A stretch of 64,000 nt of DNA, taken from the NCBI GenBank assembly GCA_946534715.1, contig CAMNCW010000041.1:62001-126000 (forward strand), given 5' to 3'. The position numbers were made by a program, and so were the translations under genes. This document shows positions 9,448-18,753 of this stretch, one piece after another. The stretch's first letter is position 1. Every line of letters begins with the position of its first letter. The notes under the pieces were generated by a model that ran no database searches, was not told where the DNA came from, and worked only from the letters and a program-made list of their open reading frames with translations. This stretch comes from an uncultured Bacteroidales bacterium. Lineage in GTDB: Bacteria; Bacteroidota; Bacteroidia; Bacteroidales; Paludibacteraceae.

Positions 9448-10566
9448 ATGCGTAAAAATCATTTTTTTCTTATCATAGCGCTTGGTTTGCTTCCGATGGT
9501 GGCAAACGCATATACGGTTGTCCTTGATGCAGGACATGGTGGTAAAGATCCCGGAGCAGTGGGTAAGTTTGCCAAGGAAAAGGACTTGAACCTCTCGCTC
9601 GCGCTCGAAGTGGGAAAACAGATGAAAGAGCAGTTCCCGGATGTCAAAGTCGTGTACACACGTTCGACAGATGTGTTCATCCCTTTGCAGGAACGAGCCA
9701 ATATCGCCAATAAAAGTAACGCGGATCTCTTCATCTCTATCCACACCAATTCCGCGGAAAAGAAAGAACCTTGCGGAGTAGAGACTTTCATTCTCGGAAC
9801 CGATAAAATGGAGGCGAACTTGGACGTCGCTATGCGCGAGAACGCCGTTATGAAATTGGAATCCGATTATAAGACCACTTACCAGGGTTTTGACCCCAAT
9901 TCCATTGATTCGTATATCATGTTCGAACTCATGCAGAATAACTACATGGATCAGTCCTTGCAGTTTGCTACCCAGGTGCAAAACCATTTTGTGGGACATC
10001 TCAACCGCTCCGACAGAGGCGTTCGTCAGGCGGCATTCTGGGTGCTTCTCAAAACGGCGTGTCCTTCAATCCTTTTTGAAATGGGCTTTATCTCCAATCC
10101 CGCAGAGGAAAAATACCTTAGTTCCGACACCGCCATGACACAAATGGCGGACGCGCTGGTCAAAGCCTTTGCTGCATACACCCATCGCCAGGCCGCCAAA
10201 TCCGAAGTTCTTGTCATAGAATCTACTAAGAATCAGCAGTTGGAATCGACATCAACACGTAAACGAGACGTAAACGAATCGGACTCGTCTGCTACCAATA
10301 CCGTGCTTAAAGCGGACACTGTACAGAAGAAAAAAGTGGAGGCGAAGGAAAAAACTAAGTATTACGCTGTGCAGATTTGTGCTTCCAAGAAGCCCTTGGA
10401 GAAGAATGATCCGAAACTGAAAGGAACGGAGTGCGAATATCTGCAACTCGGCGAATGGTATAAGTATTATACCGCCGCCAATACGGACCGGAAAAAAGCA
10501 GAGGAAGCGCAAAAGAAACTCAAAGCCGCTTTCCCGGATTGTTGGATCATAACATTTGAAAAATAA
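9448..10566 (+). CDS. N-acetylmuramoyl-L-alanine amidase (Amidase_3)
   Basis: A zinc-dependent cell-wall amidase of 372 residues that cleaves the bond between MurNAc and the stem peptide. A signal peptide (cleavage after ...VANA, residue 21) is followed by the Amidase_3 domain: first zinc-ligand motif VVLDAGHGGKDPGA (H30), second ligand region FISIHTNS (H99), and catalytic Glu in ILFEMGFISNP (E211). A Lys/Glu-rich linker (about 255-305) leads to a C-terminal SPOR-like domain (KYYAVQICASKKPL onward) that probably binds denuded glycan at septa. The start at 9448 fits both the promoter and the signal peptide. The MCE gene follows after 46 bp. Confidence 0.92.
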   Translation: MRKNHFFLIIALGLLPMVANAYTVVLDAGHGGKDPGAVGKFAKEKDLNLSLALEVGKQMKEQFPDVKVVYTRSTDVFIPLQERANIANKSNADLFISIHTNSAEKKEPCGVETFILGTDKMEANLDVAMRENAVMKLESDYKTTYQGFDPNSIDSYIMFELMQNNYMDQSLQFATQVQNHFVGHLNRSDRGVRQAAFWVLLKTACPSILFEMGFISNPAEEKYLSSDTAMTQMADALVKAFAAYTHRQAAKSEVLVIESTKNQQLESTSTRKRDVNESDSSATNTVLKADTVQKKKVEAKEKTKYYAVQICASKKPLEKNDPKLKGTECEYLQLGEWYKYYTAANTDRKKAEEAQKKLKAAFPDCWIITFEK

Positions 10567-10612
10567 CCATTTAAGCTTTATTTATAAAAACCATTTTAGC
10601 TTTATATTAAAT

Positions 10613-11494
10613 ATGAAATACGCACGTGAGATCAAAGTCGGCGTTCTGGCCGCAGTCTGTTTGTTTTTGCTCTTCTTTGGCTTGAATTTCCTCAAAGGAG
10701 TGAATATCTTCTCGCCGACCAACAGTTACCATGGTGTTTTCTATAACCTCCACGGTCTCGAGGAGCAAGCGGCGGTGTATATCCGCGGACACCGGGTCGG
10801 ACAAGTGGACGTTATTCATTATGACTTTACGGCTGATAGTGCTTTTACTGTGGATTTGTCAATTCGCAAAGACATCGCTTTGCCGCAAGGAACAGCGATG
10901 GCACTCGTCTCGGACGGTCTTCTGGGAGGTATGGCGGTTGAATTGCAGTTCCCCGAGAACACGAACAATGCGGACTTGGCAACGGTAGAGAAGGGTGCTT
11001 ATCTGCCCACAGTGTATGTACCGGGTATTATGGAATCGCTCAAAGGCGATCTCATGGCGCATATCGATCAGGCTATCCTGAGTGTGGACTCCTTGGTAGC
11101 TTCACTTCAGGACCAAGTGAACGGCGGACATATTAAGAGTTCCTTAGTGAACGTAGATCGTATCACCAGCGACCTCACAACCGTTTCTTCCGACCTCAAA
11201 CATGTGATGAAAAACCAAGTGCCGAGAATTGTTAATAACGCGGACACGACATTGGCTAATCTGAACGCCGTTGTAGCGGATATCAAGTCTGCCGATTTGG
11301 CATCTACCGTAGCGCGTGTGGACACCGCTGTCGAGAACGTCAATTCCCTTGTTACAGAAGTGCGGAAGCCTATTGCGCCGCTTATGCAACACATAGATGC
11401 TACGGTCGTTTCTGCCGACTCCTTATTGGTCGATCTGAAGGCGCATCCCAAACGCTATGTGCATTTCAGCTTATTCGGAAAAAAAGATAAGTAA
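10613..11494 (+). CDS. MCE-family (MlaD-like) lipid transport protein
   Basis: A protein of 293 residues with one N-terminal transmembrane anchor (about 8-27, VGVLAAVCLFLLFFGLNFL) followed by an MCE domain (about 38-115). The rest is helical with repeated Asp/Ser/Val heptad-like segments, as in MlaD/PqiB-type tunnels. Known: MCE proteins move phospholipids between inner and outer membranes together with an MlaEF-type ABC transporter, which is not in the window. The ATG at 10613 is chosen because it directly precedes the membrane anchor; an earlier in-frame start would lengthen the N-terminus with unrelated polar sequence. It lies downstream of the amidase and ends before a strong terminator. 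Confidence 0.88.
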   Translation: MKYAREIKVGVLAAVCLFLLFFGLNFLKGVNIFSPTNSYHGVFYNLHGLEEQAAVYIRGHRVGQVDVIHYDFTADSAFTVDLSIRKDIALPQGTAMALVSDGLLGGMAVELQFPENTNNADLATVEKGAYLPTVYVPGIMESLKGDLMAHIDQAILSVDSLVASLQDQVNGGHIKSSLVNVDRITSDLTTVSSDLKHVMKNQVPRIVNNADTTLANLNAVVADIKSADLASTVARVDTAVENVNSLVTEVRKPIAPLMQHIDATVVSADSLLVDLKAHPKRYVHFSLFGKKDK

Positions 11495-11567
11495 GGCCTG
11501 TTGATAACCTACTAAATTGAACATAAACTAATTTGTATTTTTTCTAAATTGAAACAATCTTCTACCC

Positions 11568-11608
11568 TGCGTAAAGCCCCAAAAACTTTGGCTTTACGCA
11601 CTTTTTTT
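11568..11608 (+). terminator. Rho-independent terminator after the MCE gene
   Basis: A perfect 11-bp stem, TGCGTAAAGCC (11568-11578) with GGCTTTACGCA (11590-11600), encloses an 11-nt A-rich loop and is followed by a run of seven T (11602-11608). It lies 74 bp after the MCE stop and separates that operon from dnaA. Confidence 0.85.
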
Positions 11609-11767
11609 CAAAAAAATGAGTTACCTCTTGCATATATCAAACCCGCTGAAAATCAAGGGTTTAGAACTCAACAAAGTACATAATTGCTTGTAAATCAATG
11701 TTTTATTTCTAAAGTGCTGAAATTACGTGGTTTACAAAAGTCTGTGAATTTTGCCATTCTCCCAATA

Positions 11768-11799
11768 TTTGCATATGTCAAAAAAAAGTAGTACCTTTG
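11768..11799 (+). promoter_or_regulatory. Promoter of dnaA
   Basis: Perfect Bacteroidetes consensus: TTTG (11768-11771), 20 bp, TACCTTTG (11792-11799). The first spacer bases are CATATGTC followed by eight A. The about 35 bp from ATTTG to CTTTGCA are identical to the SRP RNA promoter at 44944-44975. The dnaA leader would be about 95 nt. Confidence 0.85.
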
Positions 11800-11900
11800 C
11801 ACTCGTTTTCGCCTAAAATGGATGTCAAACATGCCTATAAAACTCCATGTTGATAACTCGCGAAACAATATACACCTTATTTATATATTAGAATTAAAAA

Positions 11901-13271
11901 ATGCAAACATTACAACAACAATGGGCCCAGTGTCAGACCATCTTGGCTGATAACTTGACGACCAGCGCTTACCAGACGTGGTTCGCGCCTATTGTACCGT
12001 TGCAGTTTGCGCAAGGTGTTCTGACGCTGCAAGTCAAATCGCAGTTCGTGGCGGAGTATATTGAGGAAAACTATATTCCTCTGCTCTCTGCCGCTATCTT
12101 CCGTGTGTTCGGTCAAGGTACTAAATTGGAGTACCGCGTGCTGATAGATGCTACTTCCGGAGCAGGAACGATGCTTCCTTCTGCGGGAGCTCCTTCAAAA
12201 AGCCAGATGTTGCCTAATATGCCGCAACCGGCTTCTGCAAACAACTTTGATACACAGCTCAATACCTTTTATACCTTTGATTCGTTCGTCGCAGGAGAAC
12301 CGAATAAACTGGCGCGTAACGCCGGCATGAGTATTGTGCAGAATCCCGGTAGAACCGCTTTCAACCCATTGTTCATCTATGGAGGAAGTGGAGTCGGTAA
12401 GACACACTTGGCAAATGCTATCGGAAACCAGGTCTTGGCGCTCAATCCGTACGCACGCGTGTTGTATGTGAGTGCCAACACGTTCAAACTCCAATATCAG
12501 GATGCAGCGAAAGCGAACAGAATACCGGATTTCCTGAATTTCTATCAGGCGGTAGATGTGCTGATTGTCGATGATATTCAGTATTTTGCAGGCTTGAAAG
12601 GTACACAGGACACTTTCTTCCACATTTTCAATTATTTGCAGCAGTCTCGCAAACAGTTGATATTGACCTCCGATCGTCCTCCTATCGAGTTGAAAGACAT
12701 AGAGGAGCGCCTCCTTACCCGTTTCAAATGGGGCTTGGCGGCGGAAATAACACGGCCGGATTATCAACTGAGAAGGAATATTCTGCTCAGCAAAATGCAC
12801 AGAGACGGTATAACGCTTTCGGACGATGTAATCGATTTCATTGCGCAGAACGTGCGTGATTCTGTTCGTGACCTCGAAGGTATATTAGCCTCTCTCCTTG
12901 CGCACTCTACGCTTACTGACAAAGAGATTGATGTTCAATTGGCAGAGCAGATCATCAGCCGTATTGTGGCTATTCAGCCGCGCCAGACTACGATCCCGGA
13001 CATTATTGCTACCGTAGCAGAATATTTCAATGTCCCCCCGAAATCCATTGTGGCGCAAAATCGCTCGAAGGATATTAGTCAGGCGCGGCATGTGGCGCTC
13101 TATTTGAGCAAAGAGCTGACCAACTGCTCGCTCAACGAAATAGGCTTCAAGATGGGAAGGCGCACACACGCAACGGTACTTCATTCAATCAGTCTGGTCA
13201 AATCACAATTGGAGTTCGATCCCGTTCTGCGCCAGCGCGTAGCACAACTCCAAGCTGCTTTAACAGCATAA
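11901..13271 (+). CDS. dnaA: Chromosomal replication initiator DnaA
   Basis: The AAA+ initiator that binds DnaA boxes and opens oriC; 456 residues. Domain I (about 1-80, TSAYQTWFAPIVPL) mediates helicase loading and is followed by a Pro/Ala/Gln-rich linker (about 85-118). Domain III carries Walker A GGSGVGKTH (161-169) and Walker B VLIVDDIQYF. Domain IV carries the helix-turn-helix signature RHVALYLSKELTNCSLNEIG and GRRTHATVLHS. Length is normal. It is monocistronic, bounded by its own promoter and by the terminator at 13291-13320. Confidence 0.97.
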   Translation: MQTLQQQWAQCQTILADNLTTSAYQTWFAPIVPLQFAQGVLTLQVKSQFVAEYIEENYIPLLSAAIFRVFGQGTKLEYRVLIDATSGAGTMLPSAGAPSKSQMLPNMPQPASANNFDTQLNTFYTFDSFVAGEPNKLARNAGMSIVQNPGRTAFNPLFIYGGSGVGKTHLANAIGNQVLALNPYARVLYVSANTFKLQYQDAAKANRIPDFLNFYQAVDVLIVDDIQYFAGLKGTQDTFFHIFNYLQQSRKQLILTSDRPPIELKDIEERLLTRFKWGLAAEITRPDYQLRRNILLSKMHRDGITLSDDVIDFIAQNVRDSVRDLEGILASLLAHSTLTDKEIDVQLAEQIISRIVAIQPRQTTIPDIIATVAEYFNVPPKSIVAQNRSKDISQARHVALYLSKELTNCSLNEIGFKMGRRTHATVLHSISLVKSQLEFDPVLRQRVAQLQAALTA

Positions 13272-13290
13272 TAAAAAGGGTTAAAAAAGC

Positions 13291-13320
13291 AAAAATGGCA
13301 CTCTTTCGGGTGCCATTTTT
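13291..13320. terminator. Bidirectional terminator between dnaA and groEL
   Basis: An 11-bp stem AAAAATGGCAC (13291-13301) / GTGCCATTTTT (13310-13320) with an 8-nt loop has A/T runs on both sides. It lies 19 bp after dnaA and 49 bp beyond the groEL stop, so it can end both converging transcripts. Confidence 0.8.
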
Positions 13321-13369
13321 GATGATTGCCTTTCGTGCTCCAAGCACGGTTCGTTATGGGCTTATGATG

Positions 13370-15004
<1,635 letters not shown>

Positions 15005-15028
15005 TTAACGATTTAACGGTTTAACAAT

Positions 15029-15304
15029 TTAACAAACAACAGCGAGCACGTCGCTTTGACGCATAATGAGGTATTTCTCACCGTCCAACTCCAACTCTGT
15101 TCCGGCATATTTGCCGTAGAGTACCTGGTCTCCGACTTTGAGAACCATCTCTTCGTCTTTTGTTCCGTTACCCACAGCGAGTACTTCACCGCGCAGGGGT
15201 TTCTCTTTGGCGCTATCAGGAATAATAATACCGCCGATTGTTTTTTCTTCTGCAGCAGCGGGCTTGATCAGCACGCGGTCTGCTAATGGTTGAATCTTGC
15301 TCAT
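15029..15304 (-). CDS. groES: Co-chaperonin GroES
   Basis: The 10-kDa lid of the GroEL chamber, 91 residues. Seen: N-terminal [12 protein letters not shown], the mobile loop region [19 protein letters not shown] with the hydrophobic GGI tripeptide that contacts GroEL, and the beta-barrel motif [13 protein letters not shown]. It ends unusually with VVC. No CIRCE operator was found upstream; instead there is an 11-bp triple repeat at 15340-15372. Confidence 0.97.
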   Translation of the reverse strand: MSKIQPLADRVLIKPAAAEEKTIGGIIIPDSAKEKPLRGEVLAVGNGTKDEEMVLKVGDQVLYGKYAGTELELDGEKYLIMRQSDVLAVVC

Positions 15305-15339
15305 AATATAAGTGTTTTAAATATTAAATCATTATTTTC

Positions 15340-15372
15340 GCGCGTATGTTACGCGTATCTTGCGCGTATGTT
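15340..15372. repeat. Three 11-bp tandem units upstream of groES
   Basis: The units are GCGCGTATGTT (15340-15350), ACGCGTATCTT (15351-15361) and GCGCGTATGTT (15362-15372), starting 36 bp upstream of the groES ATG. The 11-bp spacing places each copy on the same DNA face. It could be an operator for the chaperonin operon; no canonical -7 element was recognised here. Confidence 0.6.
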
Positions 15373-15447
15373 ACACGCTTGGAATCATATTCGCTAAATG
15401 AGTATCAAACGCTATGCCAAACGGAGTGTGTCTGCCAAAATGGCAGT

Positions 15448-15624
15448 TTACCAGAAGCGTTTGGCATCTGCGCTGTATTCGTAGCCTGCGTTATGCAGGT
15501 TTTGGCAGAGTTCATCCAAATTGATGTCCAAATCGTCACATAGTTCTTCCAATGAAGCATACTCATCGCGCAATTTCATGTTTACGAAACTGACTAACAT
15601 GTTCGGGTTTGTAGGGATATTCAT
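15448..15624 (-). CDS. DUF4250 small protein
   Basis: A 58-residue protein starting MNIPTNPNMLVSFVNMKLRD and ending DAKRFW. The N-terminal NP.ML.SFVNMKLRD pattern matches my recollection of the DUF4250 family, short proteins of about 60 residues with no assigned function. It is rich in Asp, Glu and Leu (EELCDDLDINLDELCQNL) and predicted helical, perhaps a small helix-turn-helix-like fold. It is transcribed from its own promoter (15671-15701), divergent from menG/ubiE. A short palindrome CTGCCAAAATGGCAG lies at 15432-15446 just past its stop. Confidence 0.75.
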   Translation of the reverse strand: MNIPTNPNMLVSFVNMKLRDEYASLEELCDDLDINLDELCQNLHNAGYEYSADAKRFW

Positions 15625-15670
15625 ATTCTTTCTGTTGAGTTTAGAGGGTTAAATTCTTCAAAATTTTCTG

Positions 15671-15701
15671 CAAAGGTACAAAAATATTTGCAAATATCAA
15701 A
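15671..15701 (-). promoter_or_regulatory. Promoter of the DUF4250 gene
   Basis: On the minus strand TTTG (15698-15701) is followed after 19 bp by TACCTTTG (15671-15678). It overlaps the divergent menG/ubiE promoter, so polymerase binding in the two directions should be mutually exclusive. Confidence 0.65.
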
Positions 15702-15718
15702 ATTTTTTAGTACCTTTG
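15687..15718 (+). promoter_or_regulatory. Promoter of menG/ubiE
   Basis: TTTG (15687-15690), 20 bp, TACCTTTG (15711-15718). The -7 element ends only 9 bp before the ATG at 15728, so the transcript should have almost no 5' leader. Confidence 0.75.
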
Positions 15719-15727
15719 CGCAGAATT

Positions 15728-16438
15728 ATGGAAGAGAAACAAAATATTGGCGGTTTATTTGACCGAATAGCTAAGACGTACGACGGGCTGAATCATGGTC
15801 TGTCGCTTAATATTGACCGTTTATGGAGACGTAAGACGGTCGCGAAAATGCAGTCCTCGGAGCATGTTCTGGATGTGGCAATCGGAACAGCTGATTTGAC
15901 CATCGAAATGCTCCGTCAGGGTAAGGCTGTACGTGTGACAGGCCTTGATTTGTCGAAAGAGATGATGGCAATAGGGGAGCGGAAAGTGGAACAGTTAAAG
16001 CGGAAAGGCACGTTGGACAAGAACTCCGAAGTGTCGTTCTTGTATGGAAATGCACAGCAAATGCCTTTCGCGGATGAGACATTCGGAGCGGTTACTTGTG
16101 CTTTCGGTTGCCGTAATTTCAGCGATTTGGATGCCGGGCTGAAGGAGATGTTCCGTGTACTGCGACCGGGCGGACAAGTAACCATTTTGGAGTTCTCTTA
16201 TCCGAAAAATCCGGTCATACGCGCGCTGTATGACTTCTATTTCACGCATCTGTTACCGTTCATCGGTCGTCTTGTCAGCCGTGACAAAACGGCTTATACG
16301 TATCTCAATCGCAGCGTGAAAGGTTTCGTCTGGGGTGAAGCGTTTGTACAACATCTGAAAGACGCCGGTTTTATTCAGGAGCATTTCGAACCTCTGACTT
16401 TCGGCATTGCTACTATCTACACAGCTCGGAAAGTTTAG
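15728..16438 (+). CDS. ubiE: Demethylmenaquinone methyltransferase (UbiE/MenG)
   Basis: A SAM-dependent C-methyltransferase of 236 residues acting in the last step of menaquinone synthesis, the expected respiratory quinone in Bacteroidales. The family N-terminus IGGLFDRIAKTYDGLNHGLS is intact, as are the SAM-binding motif HVLDVAIGTADL (about 46-57), the second motif GNAQQMPFADETFG and the C-terminal post-motif LRPGGQVTILEFS. The ATG at 15728 is the only start consistent with both the conserved N-terminus and the promoter, whose -7 element covers the earlier in-frame codons. Confidence 0.94.
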   Translation: MEEKQNIGGLFDRIAKTYDGLNHGLSLNIDRLWRRKTVAKMQSSEHVLDVAIGTADLTIEMLRQGKAVRVTGLDLSKEMMAIGERKVEQLKRKGTLDKNSEVSFLYGNAQQMPFADETFGAVTCAFGCRNFSDLDAGLKEMFRVLRPGGQVTILEFSYPKNPVIRALYDFYFTHLLPFIGRLVSRDKTAYTYLNRSVKGFVWGEAFVQHLKDAGFIQEHFEPLTFGIATIYTARKV

Positions 16439-16455
16439 AGCTCGTCAGAACGAAG

Positions 16456-16491
16456 TGGTGTAGATCTCACGGATTTGAACCGTTGTAGCAC
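16456..16491 (-). pseudogene. Possible tRNA 3'-end fragment
   Basis: On the minus strand a T-arm-like hairpin (ACGG, loop TTCAAAT, CCGT) is followed by an acceptor-like segment ending in CACCA. No D-arm, anticodon arm or matching 5' acceptor strand is found upstream, because the tRNA-Glu terminator intervenes. It may be a relic of a lost tRNA or an integration scar; chance similarity is possible. Confidence 0.35.
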
Positions 16492-16521
16492 AAAAAAAGG
16501 AACGTTCTTGCGTTCCTTTTT
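16492..16521 (-). terminator. Terminator of tRNA-Glu
   Basis: A perfect stem AAAAAGGAACG / CGTTCCTTTTT with a 6-nt loop (16494-16521), continuing into T residues on the minus strand. It starts 4 nt after the tRNA 3' end. Confidence 0.85.
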
Positions 16522-16524
16522 CAG

Positions 16525-16597
16525 TAGTGCTACCCGGACTCGAACCGGGGTTTACGGCGTGAGAGGCCGTTGTCCTAGGCCACTAGACGATAGCACC
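16525..16597 (-). tRNA. tRNA-Glu (anticodon CTC)
   Basis: A 73-nt cloverleaf with acceptor stem GGTGCTA/TAGCACT (one G-U pair), a D-arm starting TCGTCTAGTGGCC, anticodon stem ACGGC/GCCGT enclosing CTCTCAC (anticodon CTC, reading GAG), and T-arm CCCGG TTCGAGT CCGGG. CCA is not encoded. It matches bacterial tRNA-Glu in the D-arm and anticodon-arm identity region. It is a single tRNA unit with its own promoter and terminator. Confidence 0.95.
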
Positions 16598-16622
16598 AAG
16601 GGGTTAATTTCAAAACCGAGTG

Positions 16623-16654
16623 CAAAGGTACTGCTTTTTTTTGACATGACCAAA
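16623..16654 (-). promoter_or_regulatory. Promoter of tRNA-Glu
   Basis: Minus strand: TTTG (16651-16654), 20 bp, TACCTTTG (16623-16630). The spacer begins GTCATGTC and continues with eight A, close to the extended element seen at dnaA and the SRP RNA. Confidence 0.8.
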
Positions 16655-16752
16655 TATTTTTGAAAAAAAATTCATTTTCATTGCATTTTTTTGCATTTTT
16701 ATGTAAAAAACAGGCTTTTTTACCTCCTTTTTGACAAATTTTCGCGCGCGCA

Positions 16753-16784
16753 CTTGCGTATGTCAATTTTTTTTTGTAACTTTG
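16753..16784 (+). promoter_or_regulatory. Promoter of nadE
   Basis: CTTG (16753-16756), 20 bp, TAACTTTG (16777-16784), 21 bp before the nadE ATG. The -33 element lies in GCGCACTTGCGTAT (16748-16761), shared exactly with the relA/spoT promoter. Confidence 0.75.
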
Positions 16785-16805
16785 CGCCCAAAATAATATT
16801 ATATC

Positions 16806-18737
16806 ATGAATGCGAATTTCGGATTTGTGCGTGTAGCGGCCGCAGTGCCGACCATGCGCGTAGCAGACTGCCGCTACAATGCGGAGCAAATTAAGTTGCA
16901 AATCGACGAAGCAATAGCTGAAGGCGTCGAGGTAATCTGTTTCCCTGAGTTGAGCATAACCGGCTATTCGTGTGCCGATTTGTTCTTTACACAAGCGCTC
17001 CAGCAGAGTTCTATGCGTGAGTTGGAATCAATATGCGATTACACGCGCGGCAAAGCAATCATTGTGCTTGTGGGTGCGCCGCTGCAAGTTGATAACGACC
17101 TGTTCAACTGCGCGTTTGTGATGACAGACGGCGAAGTGATGGGTGTTGTACCTAAAGTCAACCTGCCGAACACCGGTGAGTTCTACGAGAAGAGATGGTT
17201 TACTTCCGGACGTGCCGCACGCGAATATACGCCCGGAGGCATCGCACCGCGTATTCCGAAGATCGAGATATGGAGTGGAGAAGTGCCATTTGGAACGGAT
17301 CTGCTATTCTGCACACGCACTTATACTTTTGGTATTGAGATTTGCGAGGATCTTTGGTCACCGCTGCCTCCTTCTACACAGTTAGCTATTCAAGGCGCGG
17401 AACTGATCTTCAACCTCTCCTCGTCCAACTGCGTGATAGGCAAGCACATCTTCCGCAAACAGATGATCAAGCAGCAGTCGGCGCGTGTCCATTGCGGTTA
17501 TGTCTATACCTCTTCCGGCGTCGGTGAATCCACAACGGATGTGGTATTCTCCGGTAGTACCTATATTGCGGAGAATGGTGATATACTGACCGTGGGCGAA
17601 CGGTTCCAACGTGAAAATTCGATGATCATTCAGGAAATTGATATTGAGCGTCTTCGTACCGACAGACAGCGCAATACGAACTTCACGAAAGATAAAACAG
17701 GTCATTACCGCCATATTAACGTGGCGCCGATTGATAGAGAAGAGGAGTGTACGGAGCCTATTCACCGTACTTTCTCGCCTTCGCCGTTCTTGCCCACGAA
17801 AGACAAAGAAGACCAGTACTGTATGGATGTGTTCTCTATTCAGACGAGTGCTCTTGCGCGACGTTGGGAACATACGCACACCAATACGCTCGTGTTAGGT
17901 ATCTCCGGCGGTTTGGATAGTACGCTTGCGCTGTTGGTTTGCGTGCAGACAGCGGATTTGTTGGGTTATGACCGTAGTCAGATTGTGGGCGTGACGATGC
18001 CGGGCTTTGGTACCAGCGACCGCACATACCAGAATGCGTTGAGTCTGATGAAAGAGTTGGGAATCACGCACCGGGAGATACCTATCCGCGAAGAAGCAAC
18101 CCAACACCTGAGCGACATCGAACATGATATCAACTGTCACGACGTGACATACGAGAACGCGCAAGCGCGCATACGTACATTAATATTAATGGATCTCGCC
18201 AACAAACTGAACGGATTGGTGGTCGGAACAGGTGACTTGAGCGAATTGGCACTCGGATGGGCTACGTACAACGGCGACCAGATGTCCATGTACGGCATCA
18301 ATGCCGGAATACCCAAGACGCTTGTCCGCTATCTGGTCAGCTATGCGGCGCAGAATCTGTATGGTGAACCTTTGCGGAGTATTCTGCTTGACATCGTAGA
18401 TACGCCGGTTTCACCGGAACTTTTACCGACGGATGAGCATGGAGAGATAGCCCAAAAGACCGAGGACAAGGTGGGTCCGTATGAGTTGCATGATTTCTTC
18501 TTATACTATTTTTTGCGCTTCGGTTTCACGCGCGAGAAGATCAAATACATGGCTGTCAGGGCGTTCGAAGATCTGTATGACGAAGAGACCATTGACAAAT
18601 GGCTGAATGTGTTCATGCGCCGTTTCTGCCAGCAGCAGTTCAAACGCAGTTGTATGCCGGATGGACCCAAAGTGGTGAGCGTGAGCCTGAGTCCGCGAGG
18701 CGACTGGAGAATGCCGAGCGACGCGTGCTGTATTTAA
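16806..18737 (+). CDS. nadE: Glutamine-dependent NAD+ synthetase
   Basis: The final enzyme of NAD synthesis, amidating nicotinate adenine dinucleotide with ammonia taken from glutamine. It has 643 residues in two domains. The N-terminal nitrilase-like glutaminase has the triad E48 (CFPELS), K117 (VVPKVNLPN) and C180 (GIEICEDLW). The C-terminal synthetase carries the PP-loop SGGLDS at 367-372, and later GTGDLSELALGWATYNGD. All key residues are present, so ammonia channelling from glutamine is expected. It has its own promoter and is followed closely by murB and murA on the same strand. Confidence 0.96.
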   Translation: MNANFGFVRVAAAVPTMRVADCRYNAEQIKLQIDEAIAEGVEVICFPELSITGYSCADLFFTQALQQSSMRELESICDYTRGKAIIVLVGAPLQVDNDLFNCAFVMTDGEVMGVVPKVNLPNTGEFYEKRWFTSGRAAREYTPGGIAPRIPKIEIWSGEVPFGTDLLFCTRTYTFGIEICEDLWSPLPPSTQLAIQGAELIFNLSSSNCVIGKHIFRKQMIKQQSARVHCGYVYTSSGVGESTTDVVFSGSTYIAENGDILTVGERFQRENSMIIQEIDIERLRTDRQRNTNFTKDKTGHYRHINVAPIDREEECTEPIHRTFSPSPFLPTKDKEDQYCMDVFSIQTSALARRWEHTHTNTLVLGISGGLDSTLALLVCVQTADLLGYDRSQIVGVTMPGFGTSDRTYQNALSLMKELGITHREIPIREEATQHLSDIEHDINCHDVTYENAQARIRTLILMDLANKLNGLVVGTGDLSELALGWATYNGDQMSMYGINAGIPKTLVRYLVSYAAQNLYGEPLRSILLDIVDTPVSPELLPTDEHGEIAQKTEDKVGPYELHDFFLYYFLRFGFTREKIKYMAVRAFEDLYDEETIDKWLNVFMRRFCQQQFKRSCMPDGPKVVSVSLSPRGDWRMPSDACCI

Positions 18738-18753
18738 ATGAGAAATTGTGAAA

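Larger units (their letters stand above)
11495..11900. other. 406-bp spacer upstream of dnaA; candidate replication origin region
   Basis: No gene is seen. The stretch is AT-rich and holds the terminator of the MCE operon (11568-11608), the dnaA promoter (11768-11799) and two exact copies of TGTTGATAA (11499-11507 and 11848-11856). That 9-mer is the complement of TTATCAACA, one mismatch from the DnaA box TTATCCACA. Two copies near dnaA are suggestive of oriC but are few; Bacteroidetes origins are not always next to dnaA. Confidence 0.3.

Noticed and set aside
15432-15446. CTGCCAAAATGGCAG as terminator of the DUF4250 gene
   Set aside because: Stem is only 6 bp with a 3-nt loop and no T-run on either strand; kept only as a short palindrome.
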